From Plutella xylostella (lineage: Eukaryota; Arthropoda; Insecta; Lepidoptera; Plutellidae), in the NCBI RefSeq assembly GCF_932276165.1, contig NC_063994.1, positions 4,836,001-4,900,000 of the forward strand: a stretch of DNA of 64,000 bases. Reading direction: 5' to 3'. The notes beneath the pieces are model-generated. The model was not told where the DNA came from, did not search any database, and saw only the letters and a program-made list of their open reading frames with translations. Below are positions 51,501 through 60,280 of the stretch, in pieces. A program made the translations under genes and the position numbers. The stretch's first letter is position 1, and each line of letters opens with the position of its first letter.

Positions 51501-53829
51501 GTACTTCACGAAGTGGAAGCGCGAGCGCGGGTCCGACTTGTCCACCTTCGTGCTTTCCTTCTTCGTCTTGTCTGTGCCCACTGAAGATGATCATTGATTT
51601 GTTTAGAATGAGAAGTAACAAGTAACTTTGAGCTTTCACGATTTTAAGGGTTTTAAAAATTGAACAGTAAAATAAAACGTTTTCTAAGAGTCGTATACGT
51701 AGGTACAAGGGGGTCACTAGTCTACGCTTGAACGACCGACAGTAGTCAGCATATGCATAATATAAAGCGATAGGGTCGTGGTTGCTCTACGCACAGTCCA
51801 CCAACCCACACTGGAAGGAGACCCGTGCCCCAGAAGTTGGGACGTGATGGGTCGTGATGGTGATGATGAAGTAAGTATATAAGTATTATTACCTTACCTA
51901 TACAAGGTACTTACGTATAAGAGACGCAGGCCCCGTTGTAGACGTAGACGACACGAGCTGCGGGTCCAGTAGAAACGACGACTTACTGAAGTCATCCTCA
52001 GTCGGCGAATATTCGCCAAGTACAGAAGTAGAAGTAGAAGTGTCAGGCTCCTGAAACAAGCAAGATATAAATTTGATACCTCATCATTATCAATTCCGTT
52101 ATATATATGTGATGATATACACCCGTACTTTTTGATCTTTGCATTTTCTGCCAGTCAACCTGCAGGAGGTATAGCAGGTTTTTAGCTTAATAGCTAAACT
52201 GACTAACTAACTTCCACCTGATTGTACATTATTTCTATTGTAAATTGTGCAATAAATCGTGCAATAAAGTATAAATAAATATATAGGGCTCGAAGTATCT
52301 ATCTTACTCCATTCGGATCGGTTTATCGCTCGTTGTAAGTTATCTACTAGAAGTACCTATAGATTATAGTAGTACTTATAGATATTGTCACATTGCCAGT
52401 TTGTTAACTCACGAACAATATTATTCTTAATTCATTTTGATTTTTTATGTTACTTCTTCATAAATGGTTTTTCTTTCTTTATTCTTTCTATAGATAAGTC
52501 GCAAGATGCAATTTTTAAATGGGGTAAATCGTTACTTTATGGACTAGGATTAACAAGCATGGCCTACTAGATTGAACATCGGTCAATGATCTTCTCATAA
52601 CTCTGAGACAAAAAATAAGGAAATTACTTACAATAAAATTATACGATAGCTATATTGACATTGACATCATTACATAATGTGCTAAGCGGCTTGCGGTTCC
52701 TTTACCTATAGTTTAGGTACTTAACCTACTTACATTCTTGAGCGCCCGGTCCAGCTCGATTTCTACACTAGCTTGTCCCTCTGAGCTGAGCCCTGGCCGC
52801 GCCGGTATAGGCTGGTATAGGGACCGGGGCACGTCCAACTGGGAAAAGTATAATTATAATAATATATATAACTAGGTGTTCCCGCGTGCTTCGCTTCGCC
52901 TTAAAAAGTTTTCCCGTGGGAATTCCGGGATAAAAAGTAGCCTATGCTCTTTCCCAGGGTCTAGGCCGTATGTATACCAAATTTCATTCAAATCCGTGTA
53001 GTAGTTTTGGCGTGAAAGAGTAACAGACAGACACAGTTACTTTCGCATTTATAATATAAGTTAGGATTATTACATTCGTGGGACGCCCTCCTGGCTCCTG
53101 GCTTCCTCCCACTGGACCGACGACCTTAGGCGGGTTACCCGTGGTGGCTGGATGAGGAAGGCCGAGGCCCGAGTGTTGTGGCGCTCCATGGGAGAGGCCT
53201 ATTTCCAGCAGTGGATGATTATTGGCTGATGATGATGATGATATTCGAAGGGCTAGGTACATAGAATGCAATAAAACACGGTTGAATATAGAAAGAAACA
53301 CTCGTTTCTCAACTTACAACACCCTGCTTTTTCAGTCATCATTAATAGACTTCATTATTCTGAGAAACCTACGAGTACAATAAAAGCCTACTTATCTTGA
53401 AGTACATTACATCCTCAGAATTATTATTCTGATTACTAAAAGATCTCGGTTACCTTATAGTACCTACCTATATTATTGATAGTATAAAACCCATTATTTT
53501 GCCATTTAATTTAAACATTAGCAAATACAAACTTACCTCAAGTTTACCGGCGGGAGGCAGCAAAGAAAAATCCCTTTTTTGAAAATTATCATTCAAGCAA
53601 ACTTCATGGATGCTGAAAAAAGGTTATTATTTAAAAAAATAGTACTTATAGGTAAAATAAAAAATAATCACAAATCCAGGTTGGTCATGCGTGTGATGTG
53701 TGATGGTTTGAATATTTTGTTTTCACATAATTCTAAAGAAAATAAAAGAAAAACGCACCTTATGATTTCATCGCCCGGCCGCATGAAACTATTTTCAGGC
53801 ATTCCTTTTATATCGTCATGAGAAAACAT
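42490..53829 (-). CDS. C2H2 zinc-finger protein gene, 16 coding exons, 612 aa
   Basis: Reconstructed from splice sites and phase; not one open frame. Exons, 5' to 3': 53829-53759, 53612-53537, 52838-52734, 52050-51915, 51580-51455, 51116-50953, 50449-50338, 50007-49898, 49593-49487, 49190-48872, 48737-48657, 48278-48170, 47523-47407, 47125-47021, 43232-43162, 42519-42490 (stop TAG). They sum to 1839 nt (613 codons), every intron is GT-AG and the frame is continuous. The start ATG is preceded in frame by TAA AAG. Residues 1-168 are a Ser/Thr-rich N-terminus without a ZAD domain. Five C2H2 fingers follow at about residues 169-302 (C-x2-C-x12-H-x3/4-H), with linkers resembling TGEKPY. The rest is a long C-terminus ending DSIALSDSD. 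Family knowledge points to a nuclear, sequence-specific DNA-binding regulator; the target is unknown. I cannot name an ortholog. Donors of exons 7 (gttgtt) and 8 (gtcatt) are weak, but phase supports them. Intron 14 contains a LINE insertion. Confidence 0.9.
43038..43116. other. Two adjacent hairpins in intron 15
   Basis: Hairpin 1 (43038-43065) has stem GTAAGCCT/AGGCTTAC and a 12-nt loop. Hairpin 2 (43094-43116) has stem GCCGAAGTA/TACTTCGGC and a 5-nt loop. Both are perfect stems; they could be remnants of a small element or structured intronic RNA. Confidence 0.5.
43162..47125 (-). CDS. Exons 14 and 15 flanking the LINE-bearing intron
   Basis: Exon 14 (47125-47021) has a CATCAG acceptor, a frame rich in Pro and Ser, then LDLISLDLFEHMECIPM, and a consensus donor G|gtaagt. 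Exon 15 (43232-43162) has a TTTTCCGCAG acceptor, an acidic SVDDHPPSDDSS segment, and donor CAG|gtgaga. Both are entered in phase 1, matching exon 13 and each other, and exon 15 ends in phase 0 as exon 16 requires. The 3.8-kb intron between them (47020-43233) is by far the longest of the gene because of the LINE. Without the LINE it would be about 0.63 kb, similar to its neighbours. Confidence 0.85.
43784..46938 (+). mobile_element. Jockey-like non-LTR retrotransposon (LINE), 5'-truncated, ORF2 intact
   Basis: A single open frame encodes endonuclease plus reverse transcriptase, with no ORF1 upstream. The open frame begins right after an in-frame stop at 43781-43783 and has no ATG before 43889. 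The 3' end carries a (TTTGAA)n tail at about 46893-46938, the usual simple-repeat tail of such elements. It is inserted antisense in intron 14 of the zinc-finger gene, 82 bp beyond the exon 14 donor. The lack of stops or frameshifts suggests a young insertion. I did not find a convincing target-site duplication, so the 5' boundary is approximate. Confidence 0.9.
43889..46696 (+). CDS. LINE ORF2: APE-type endonuclease and reverse transcriptase, 935 aa
   Basis: Domains in order. The apurinic-like endonuclease (about residues 1-210) shows TEHH at 17-20, SVYRPP near 88-93, GDFN at 122-125 and SDHSG at 185-189. The reverse transcriptase (about 450-720) shows FCDLSKAFDCVDH near 555-570, GVPQGSILGPFLF near 616, and the catalytic FADD near 648. 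The tail ends in a YYSINDYLND motif seen in jockey-type ORF2 proteins. The first Met is not the true N-terminus: the frame stays open upstream to 43784 and includes the endonuclease Asn motif (YQNIQG) at about 43853-43870, so the natural start codon seems lost by 5' truncation. The protein nicks target DNA and copies its RNA at the nick (target-primed reverse transcription). Confidence 0.93.
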   Translation: MLELFLEQYDIDIICITEHHLKNDDMNFNVKNYNVISSFNRKSLDKGGSLIFVKKNLKCKDRKDIVKLSVERIAELACVEMDKYIILSVYRPPSSDYKVFEKVMEDSLTILSKSSKQVVVVGDFNIDLLVETSMKCCIINLFKSYNLSNVFLEPTRITPTSATCIDNIYCNCDFTNHSVINCLPSDHSGQIITFPCTFERKSATFKFRPVTSYRIDKFKSRLNSKLGYCRSSERNPNDGFKEIFQGLSQEFENVFTKKEVDVNCKLSLNDWATSGIYKSRRKLYDLYEQRTFTHDDNFRDYVKKYTKIFKAVCHQAKSDYINRKIKNSNNKIKTVWNIINTETGKNKPRDLNFELKINDKIVSSSEEVASVFEDFFRSIPIATTENLDSSCAEAERLLRGNAPPCDLDFQFHGINTQTIITTYKELNLKMTEDLWGMSVKVISHVIDILAPHLANLFNRCIEVGVFPDLMKLSKLIPLFKSGEKNDPNNFRPVSVLPVLSKIFEKIMLHQMLSHFSIHGLLHNQQFGFTKGRSTTDAGVALVKHIFSAWEERLDAVGVFCDLSKAFDCVDHATLLMKLKYYGLTGKALTLLESYLTNRTQLVDINGVRSAGCPVSMGVPQGSILGPFLFLVYVNDLPFLVDKLCEIVLFADDTSLIFKLKQQEVNFDNANSTLSIVANWFTVNNLALNSKKTKCIKFTLPNVRQVETYLTLNNDKLELVNETVFLGITIDSKLQWGPHIERIAGRLSSAAYAVRTIRQLTDVDTARLVYFSYFHSVMSYGILLLGRADDINQIFVLQKRAIRAIYVLGSRISLRDTFKEIGILTVPCQYIYENIMYVRKNLNSFSKIGATHGIETRNKNKLLFPTLRLSKTNTSFMGNCIRFYNKLSNEAINLTEQKFKNYVKATLCSKAYYSINDYLNDKNAWSCPPQLRLLKK
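47148..47240. mobile_element. Degraded LINE 3'-end-like repeat in intron 13
   Basis: Shares the TTTATT-GCAC start and TCTACCAG-CAACCTTTG end with 27106-27200. It also supplies an AATAAA on the minus strand at 47158-47153, which could serve as the poly(A) signal of the intron-13-retained transcript. Confidence 0.5.
47991..48023 (-). repeat. Partial duplicate of exon 12's 3' end in intron 12
   Basis: A 33-bp stretch matches 48169-48201 (end of exon 12) with two differences. On the minus strand it is preceded by TTAACCCAG and followed by GTTGGT. The candidate exon (48020-47993, 28 nt) would be entered in phase 0 and left in phase 1, exactly like exon 12. Confidence 0.7.
48872..49190 (-). CDS. 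Exon 10 of the zinc-finger gene (C-terminal region)
   Basis: The longest coding exon, 319 nt, encoding residues 336-442. It begins in phase 2 after a TTTTTTAG acceptor and ends CAG|gtaaga. The protein is Ser/Pro-rich at first, then has a more structured-looking part with alternating hydrophobic and charged residues (for example VLVKVVDTKLPGG) that continues into exon 11 (DDLRFGGKVTV). No known domain is recognised. This could be a conserved C-terminal module of the family. Confidence 0.85.
49487..51580 (-). CDS. Zinc-finger block of the gene (exons 5-9)
   Basis: Finger cysteine/histidine residues by reconstructed protein number: F1 C169, C172, H185, H189; F2 C197, C200, H213, H217; F3 C225, C228, H241, H245; F4 C253, C256, H269, H273; F5 C281, C284, H297, H302. 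All ligands are present, so all five fingers should bind zinc. Finger 1 is split between exons 5 and 6, F3 between 6 and 7, F4 between 7 and 8, and F5 between 8 and 9; only F2 is intact in one exon. A basic stretch rich in Lys/Arg (exon 5) precedes finger 1. The fifth finger needs exon 9 for its last histidine, which independently supports the exon 8-9 junction. Confidence 0.92.
51781..51870 (+). mobile_element. Dispersed repeat fragment in intron 4
   Basis: CCACCAACCCACACTGGAAG, then CCCGTGCCCCAGAAGTTGGG and GATGGTGATGATGAAG match the family at 31500-31590. Confidence 0.55.
52872..53066 (-). mobile_element. Lep1-type Helitron in intron 2 of the zinc-finger gene
   Basis: Same sense as the host gene. 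Its CTAG end lies only 33 bp upstream of the exon 3 acceptor (exon starts at 52838), so any branch point must lie in the short remaining segment or in the Helitron itself. Confidence 0.85.
53077..53245 (+). mobile_element. 3' end of a LINE (RT C-terminus) in intron 2
   Basis: The frame 53077-53229 reads through HWTDDLRRV and GWMRKAE, then WRSMGEAYFQQW, and stops at TGA, followed by a (GAT)n tail. This is the conserved C-terminal end of a large group of insect LINE reverse transcriptases. It is antisense to the host gene and heavily 5'-truncated. Confidence 0.75.
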
Positions 53830-54450
53830 CTTTTATTTTTGTAATATTCAATTATTTTGACAAAATACGCGAGACACGTCACACTTTCCTTTTTTCCAGA
53901 TATTTTATTGTTATTTTTGTTTCAGTGACAATATGCGTAAAAAATTCAAAATGCGATCACTGTTTTTACTTTTTAATGACACACGTCAACTTAACTTTAT
54001 AGTGTGCCAGTGTTTTGCGACTGCATGGATATTTGACCTCCTTTGAACTTATTGAAAGTTCGTTGCACTTTTTAAGTTTTTATTGTGTCGTTTACTACTA
54101 GTTACGATTAAAAATTTCTTGGATTTATGAATGTTATTATTATTTTAATTTGGATTCAAAGTTAGTAATAAATAGTTACCTAATAAGCTTTTTATTACTT
54201 ATCTAGCCGAATTAAAGACGCTGAAACTCCGTGAAAGTTCATGTTTTTCAATGGGACAAAAATAAACTTACGAAAATCCAATGAAAATATCTTTCTGTGA
54301 ATGTTTTCGAGTGGTTTATTATGACGTCTAAGTGGACTGCTCATTCCAGACTACTTGAGTGCTTGATGATACTTCACAATGTTTACTAAGAGAGAAAATT
54401 ATGATATTATACGCAGGATAACATATACCTACCTAATATTATTTTTATAA
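53830..54450 (-). promoter_or_regulatory. 5' flank of the zinc-finger gene
   Basis: About 620 bp between the start codon and the nested transposon at 54460. It must hold the 5' UTR and promoter unless there is a further non-coding exon upstream. No TATA box stands out; the transcription start is not identified. Confidence 0.45.
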
Positions 54451-54787
54451 GGCAGCTCTGCGTGTTTTGAAACTATACAAGGCCAGAACGCAGAGGGTGG
54501 GACTGCTCGCTTATATTTTCAAATTGAAATGGTGCCATGATTTACTTGAAAGTATACAAGGCCATTACGCACTAATTGCGTATATTTTCAAGTAAGTTGG
54601 GCCAAAATTATGGCTTGAAAATATACTGCAGCAGTTACCACTGCGTACTAATCGTGTATATTTTCAAGTGCCAAAGGGCAATGCGAGCACTTGAAACTAT
54701 ACGTGATTAGTTACCAGGTAGCCGTTTTGAATTGTTGCTCTCTCTTTCTTTCATGCGAAATAGTAATAAGTCTATTGCTTTCTAAAC

Positions 54788-55543
54788 GGTTCTACCTTTT
54801 TTGGCATAAGATTTATTTGCCTAATCTCGTATTGCATAGTAACGTTTGCTCAAAGTCTCGTTACGCCGAAAATCGTATGGCATAAATCTCGTTTAGTAAA
54901 AAGTTATTTTGCATAACATTGTTTAGCCTAATAATGGTATGGCCAAATCTTGAATAGCCTAATAATGCTATGGCATAGGTTTATACAAAGTAATAATATT
55001 CGTTTGACTTTAACTTTGACGGAGCGTCTCCCTACATAGCGCAAACTGGTGCCTTGTATTGTTTCCGCTGTTTGGAAAACGCTCCGCTCCGCTTCGCTGC
55101 GCTCCGCTTTGGTTTTGATGAACATGTGCACCTAACACGCTCCTCCTCGCTTTGCTCGTCGTCGCACCTATTTTTAGGTTTCGATCTCATGGGGTTTGTA
55201 ATAATTATATTGGTCGTTAACTTTCGATTTTTTGATCATACAATATCGTGATTTTCGGGATATAGGAGAAAAATACCACAATTTGTACATTTACTACATA
55301 CTTAATATATTATTTATAAAGATAACATTAGGAGAAACAAGATTATACATAGGTATAGACGAACATAAATTTGAGCAAACGAAACTTAGGTGTTTAAAGA
55401 TTGTGCCTAAAGAGTTTTAGACTAAACGAGCCTTATGCCACATAAGTCTTGGCAAAGTGATGGTTCGGCCAAAAAAGTTTAGACCATACGAGTTATGCGA
55501 AATGAGTTTTGGTCAATAAAGATTATGCGAGATGAGCGGAACC
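54788..55543. mobile_element. Nested unclassified DNA element, 10-bp TSD, 15-16-bp periodic ends
   Basis: Flanked by the direct repeat CTTTCTAAAC (54778-54787 and 55544-55553), which reunites cleanly into the outer element. The ends match weakly as inverted repeats (GGTTCT / GGTTCC). About 180 bp at the left and 200 bp at the right consist of tandem degenerate units of 15-16 bp resembling GCMTAAYNNTGTATW, pointing inward from both ends. The middle contains a run of CGCTCCGCTCCGCTTCGCT-like sequence. There is no transposase frame. It is 756 bp long and the superfamily is not recognised. Confidence 0.75.
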
Positions 55544-55759
55544 CTTTCTAAACATTGCATCGTAATTCCGCACTTGGCATTGTTTTCGTAACGTGTTTTT
55601 TGTTTGCACCGTACAGTTAAAAATTAAATTGATATTAAACTGTAGAACTGTTGTTAATAGTAGAAATTATCTCAGGAGAGGGTGTTCATTTATAAAAGAC
55701 AACTACAGTGAATTCATCAAAACTTGATGAAAAATATGTCTGTAAAAAAATTGACTGTG

Positions 55760-55950
55760 TACACTCACGAACAATGAATAAGTCCAAGTAGCAAAAAGTA
55801 CCAAATGACCTCAATTATTAAAACATTTAATTTTGAATTTGATCAAAATTTACATTTTTAGTTGGTTATAATATTTTGATGCGCTGTTAAATGTACTTAA
55901 ATATTGCCGACGGCGTGATTAAGCTAGTCTTTTCCGTTCAGGAGTGTAGT
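55760..55950. mobile_element. MITE copy of the ACTCACGA family
   Basis: The left end ACACTCACGAACAATG and the body with ATTTGATCAAAATTTAC match the element at 15236. The right end is short, at TTCCGTTCAGGAGTGTA. It lies between the inner element and the right end of the 54460-56372 transposon, so it is a third layer of that nest. Confidence 0.6.
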
Positions 55951-56475
55951 AGGTATTACTCTAAATTCATATAAATAATAACATATTAGTATTCTTACTT
56001 GCAAGTATGATTGCTATAAATATCAATTTGTCAATCAAATTAGAGCTTGTTCATCTTTATTTATTAACATTATATAGGTATGACACGCAGAACAAGTCAA
56101 TTGTAGTCATTTACATTTACCGAAATAGTTAAGTAAATTAGAATCAGGATGTAGGTATAAATTATATGCGACAAGACGCCAATCAAGCAATGTGCGTAAT
56201 AGCAATGTATATTTTCAAGAACGATTCAGTAAATTCCAACTTGAAAGTATACGCGATTAGTACGCACAAATCGTGTATATTTTCAAGTAAAATAATATTT
56301 TTTTTCACTTGAAACTATACAGTGCTAGTACACTATGGGTGCGTTCTGGCCTTGTATAGTTTCAAAACACGCGGCAGCTCTGCTATATTGCTTACAACTT
56401 TGGTACCGCAACGGCGAGTAGTTCGGCTGAGACTTAGATAGATAAATATTAAGTATAGGTAGTAGCATAGACCTA

Positions 56476-56622
56476 CCCCCTTATTCATAGAAAAGTTACA
56501 AGACGTTTTAACTAATAAACTGTTTTGTCCCTCTTTGTCAATGAACAAATTGTTCTTTGTCGGAGAGGGACAAAACAGTTTATTAGTTAAAACGTTCTGT
56601 AACTTCTCTATGAATAAGGGGG
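56476..56622. mobile_element. 147-bp fold-back MITE
   Basis: Arms of about 60 bp (CCCCCTTATTCATAGA... and ...CTATGAATAAGGGGG) pair almost perfectly, including a GGGACAAAACAGTTTATTAG segment. The flanks carry CTA on both sides, a possible 3-bp target duplication. Confidence 0.8.
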
Positions 56623-57736
56623 CTAGTATTTAGGTAAGTAAGTACCTACTTAGATACTCTAACTTGTTGAAAGAAGTGGTGTTTATTAGAAGTTAATTTA
56701 TTGCTTTATAAGTAGCCATTGAAATTGAGTTGGGTTGTACGGGCTTTATTATCGACATACCTACTTACAACCATAGAAGTAATAATGCGAATGCTTGATT
56801 CTTCAAAGATTTAGCGCAAGTTCGGTGTGAAAACCTTTTTAGCGCCATCTGTTGAGTAAACTTTGAACTACGATGTTTGTATTACATTGCAATCTCAAAC
56901 CAGCAATTTCATGATAACGTAGTTTTAAATGTTGAAAATAGGTGGCGCTGTTTCTATTTTCTTTAAAATTAGCACTGCCATCTGTGTTTCAAAATATGAA
57001 CTACGTACTAACGAACTGTTCTATCCTTAGAAAAAAGAAAATCTGAATTGCACAGGTAGCTCGGTAGGCACGTGAAATAGGAAACAGTTCTTTCATAATC
57101 TGTACAGATGGCTCTTAAATAAATAATGGCAATTAATTTTAATATTGGTACTTTACAGTGATTTTAATTTTGTTTTATTTTCCTTTACTGGGTTTTAACA
57201 GTAAACTAATGCAGAAAAATAAATACTTAATGTATTTTTTATTTTCTATGTGTTTCTTCTCGCTCTCTTCTCAAGAATTTTTCTTCATTATAGTACAGAC
57301 CTACATTACTGTGTAAAGGTGTTCAGGTACATACAACTATAGGTACTCATAAGTAGTGAAGTCACTACGCCACTTTTGCAACATTGCAACACACAATCTG
57401 ACGTCCCAATCTTTAGCAGCTATCTGCTTCCCGTCAGGGGCTGTCAGGAGGAATAAGATCGAGTAGACCTCCGTAACTACATCGACGGACATTGGCAGCG
57501 AACACTGGGGATGAGTGTATTGAGGTAGGTAGTTAGGTACCTACAGGCGGTTTCATTAGTAGCTAAACACTTTTGTGCCTTTTCTATCATTGGCCAAATT
57601 GTGACTTCGACATAGTTTCGAAGCAGCCCCTGTGTTCCGTTACTGCAAGTGGGATTGGTTATTATCAAATGTATCATTTACTAACTAAACTAACTTTAAA
57701 AAACGTTTGGGAAGCATATAAATATTTTAATGTTTC

Positions 57737-58069
57737 TATTCTATTCTATTCTCTGTGGGGGTGTAAGTACCTGCACCTGGCTCTCTCGAGTGGAACCTTT
57801 GTGCATATCCCCAAGGTCTAAACTGCCTTCCTAAGCTTGGACCATTTCCCACCACGCTGGTCCACTGCGGGTTGGTGGGTTCACATATCTAGATGTGCTA
57901 AATCTAGATATGCAGGTTTCCTCACGATGTTTTCCTTCACCGTAAGAGCGATGGTATACATTGTACTTAAATTCAGAAAAGAACTCATTGGTACATGTCA
58001 GCGCCGGGATTCGAACCCGCATCTCTGGCGTGAGAAGCGGGCGCTTACCCGACTGAGCTACCACCGCTC
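57737..58069 (-). mobile_element. tRNA-derived SINE, family B, with clear target duplication
   Basis: The minus-strand head reads GCGGTGGTAGCTCAGTCGGG (A box) and GGGTTCGAATCCCGG (B box). The body ends in a (TTCTA)n-type tail on the plus strand. It is flanked by the 12-bp direct repeat TTTTAATGTTTC at 57725-57736 and 58070-58081. Confidence 0.88.
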
Positions 58070-58555
58070 TTTTAATGTTTCGTTCGTATCTTTTAAATTA
58101 AGATTTCTTTGAATGTACTTAGGTACCTATCCACCCCTTCTGAAGGTTATTTCTAATGGTACGTTTAACAACGTCTACTGTACCTATGATAGTTAAGTTG
58201 AAGTCACCCTAAGATACAACATAACAACACGTATCATTTACGCCTGTAACCTTACTCCCTTGCGTCCCATCGCACGTCCCAAATGGCGTTCTTACTATAA
58301 TCATGATTGCAACAATTTGAGCCGATGACAATTGACGATATCGGCATGACTGTCCGATAAACGTGTGGGAGAATGACGAGATGCGATGCGATGCGACAAT
58401 CCCGCGCATGCGCGTAATGTAATTTGGATGTGATCTAGAATCTAAATCGCATGGGGCTGGATAGGGTTATGCAGAGATGTCAGCCACAAAATTTTATATA
58501 ACAAAGCCCGTTGAAGATACTAATGGACTCTATAGGCAGAATTTCTCGTCTGCTA

Positions 58556-58628
58556 GCCTAGCACGGGGCGCAAGAAGCACAAATCAAGACGAGACAAAAG
58601 TTTTCCATCCCTGTGCCCCGTGCTAGGT
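58556..58628. other. Inverted repeat CCTAGCACGGGGC
   Basis: CCTAGCACGGGGCGCA at the left and TGTGCCCCGTGCTAGG at the right form a 13-bp stem around about 45 nt containing CAAGACGAGACAAAAG. Probably a small transposable repeat. Confidence 0.55.
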
Positions 58629-59590
58629 TTTCAGATCCCCATATTAGTTTGAAGCTCGTATGTAGGTAGGTACAGCTGATGGTACTTGTGAGGTAAGTAC
58701 ATTGTAAAGTAAAAAATTTAATGATATTTACGGAAAATCTTATAGAGTCGAATTTTAAACAAAGAATTAAAGGTTCGGAATCGACATCAATTTTCCCTTT
58801 TCATTTTAGAAATAATAATAAGAGCGAGTCGCTCAAGGGAAACTGCTTCGTTATTCTTTCTGCATGAAACCTTTCTTAGTTATCACAAACCATAGTGAAT
58901 CTAGACAAGTGCAGTCCGAGAAAATGACATAACGTGCGCCCGCGCCGGTGCAACGACAGAATTATTGTCATCCAAGTAATGGCAAATTGTGACTGTTTCG
59001 TACTCGTACACTTGAAGACATAAAAATGAGAATACGCACCGCTAACCGAAAATCTTAATATTTGCTGTGGTTTTCTGTGTTTTTTAAAATATGATTCGAA
59101 TAAAGTATGTATTTATTACTATGATCTTTTGATTATCTTGTTTTTAGTAAATACAAGTTTCTGTATAATTAGCATTGTAATGAACTACCTACCTACAGTC
59201 CTACATTTCACTTTTGTAAAACCCTTATCCATAGATATTATGTGCAATTAACAGACTTATCGAAGGTCCTATTAAACAATCGTTCGCCTCATTACTATGT
59301 TTTTGTCAGTGTCTCTATTTTCCTGTCATCCAGTGTAGGCTTCAGTCACGTCGTGTGAAGACCAATCACAGTGATCCTTGCGCGTGACGTCATCACCCTG
59401 TGATCTGCTTAGTGTTGTCATGTGTCGTTATAAAATTGATTTAAAAAAGGAAGTTAAATAACATCGAATAATAAACGCATTCTTGTGCGATCAGAGTGTG
59501 ATATTATCATTTTCCTGGGGGATTACCTATGCATTACAGTTTGCAGAATAAAAATGCTCTACTAGTTAGGTACTCATTCTAATTCTAACT

Positions 59591-59800
59591 TCTAACTAAT
59601 ATTATAAATGCGAAAGTAACTGTGTCTGTCTGTCTGTCTGTCTGTCTGTTACTCTTTCACGCCAAAACTACTGAACGGATTTGAATGAAATTTGGTATAC
59701 ATACGGTCTAGACCCTGGGAAAGAACATAGGCTACTTTTTATCCCGGAATTCCCACGGGAAAAGTTTTTAAGGCGAAGCGAAGCGCGCGGGAACAGCTAG
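59591..59800 (+). mobile_element. Lep1-type Helitron
   Basis: It runs from TCTAACTAATATTATAAA to GGGAACAGCTAG, with a (TGTC)n tract at about 59622-59649. Close in sequence to the 20564 copy, including the CTACTGAAC segment. Confidence 0.87.
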
Positions 59801-60280
59801 TTTTGTATAAAGTATAATAAGAAAAGTCTTTCCTTTCTATGTATTTTCAGTAACAAATACCTACCACAAGTACAGTTACACTGTGTTTTATGTAGGTAAT
59901 TCACATTGTAAAGTAATTCAAATTTCATATTTATTCCATATATTATAACACCTAGGTCAAAACTTTAACACATTTAGCCGTCATTGAATTCCCAACTGAT
60001 ACTCCCGCAAATATATCGTAATTGATCACAATCGGATCCTAAACGATGCGAAACAATCGTTACGATGATCACGTCGCTCCGTGCCGATGATAGCGCGGTA
60101 TTGTCTCTGGTTGTCGTAATGTGAGTCGTTCCTTGTTGTACGTGACTTATTGTTGTGGGACGTTACGGGTACTTTAGTAAAATACAAGGAATATTACCAT
60201 GGAAGACATAATCTTGTTTAAAATTGCCCTTAAATTTTATTGAAAACTGAGTATTTCCTTGAGTTTATGGATATTTCTGA

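Larger units (their letters stand above)
54460..56372. mobile_element. Non-autonomous DNA transposon with 33-bp perfect TIRs and 9-bp TSD (MULE-like?)
   Basis: The left end (54460-54492) and right end (56340-56372) are perfect reverse complements for 33 bp, starting GCGTGTTTTGAAACTATAC. The flanks carry the direct repeat GGCAGCTCT at 54451-54459 and 56373-56381. About 250 bp at the left and 170 bp at the right contain many copies of CTTGAAANTATAC in both orientations, arranged as small palindromes. No transposase frame is present. A 9-bp duplication is within the range known for Mutator-like elements; superfamily assignment is inference. It is interrupted by another element at 54788-55543. 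Confidence 0.85.
58070..60280. other. Intergenic, no gene seen
   Basis: AT-rich, containing the inverted repeat at 58556, a TGACGTCA at 59385-59392 and the Helitron at 59591. No supported frame. Confidence 0.55.
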
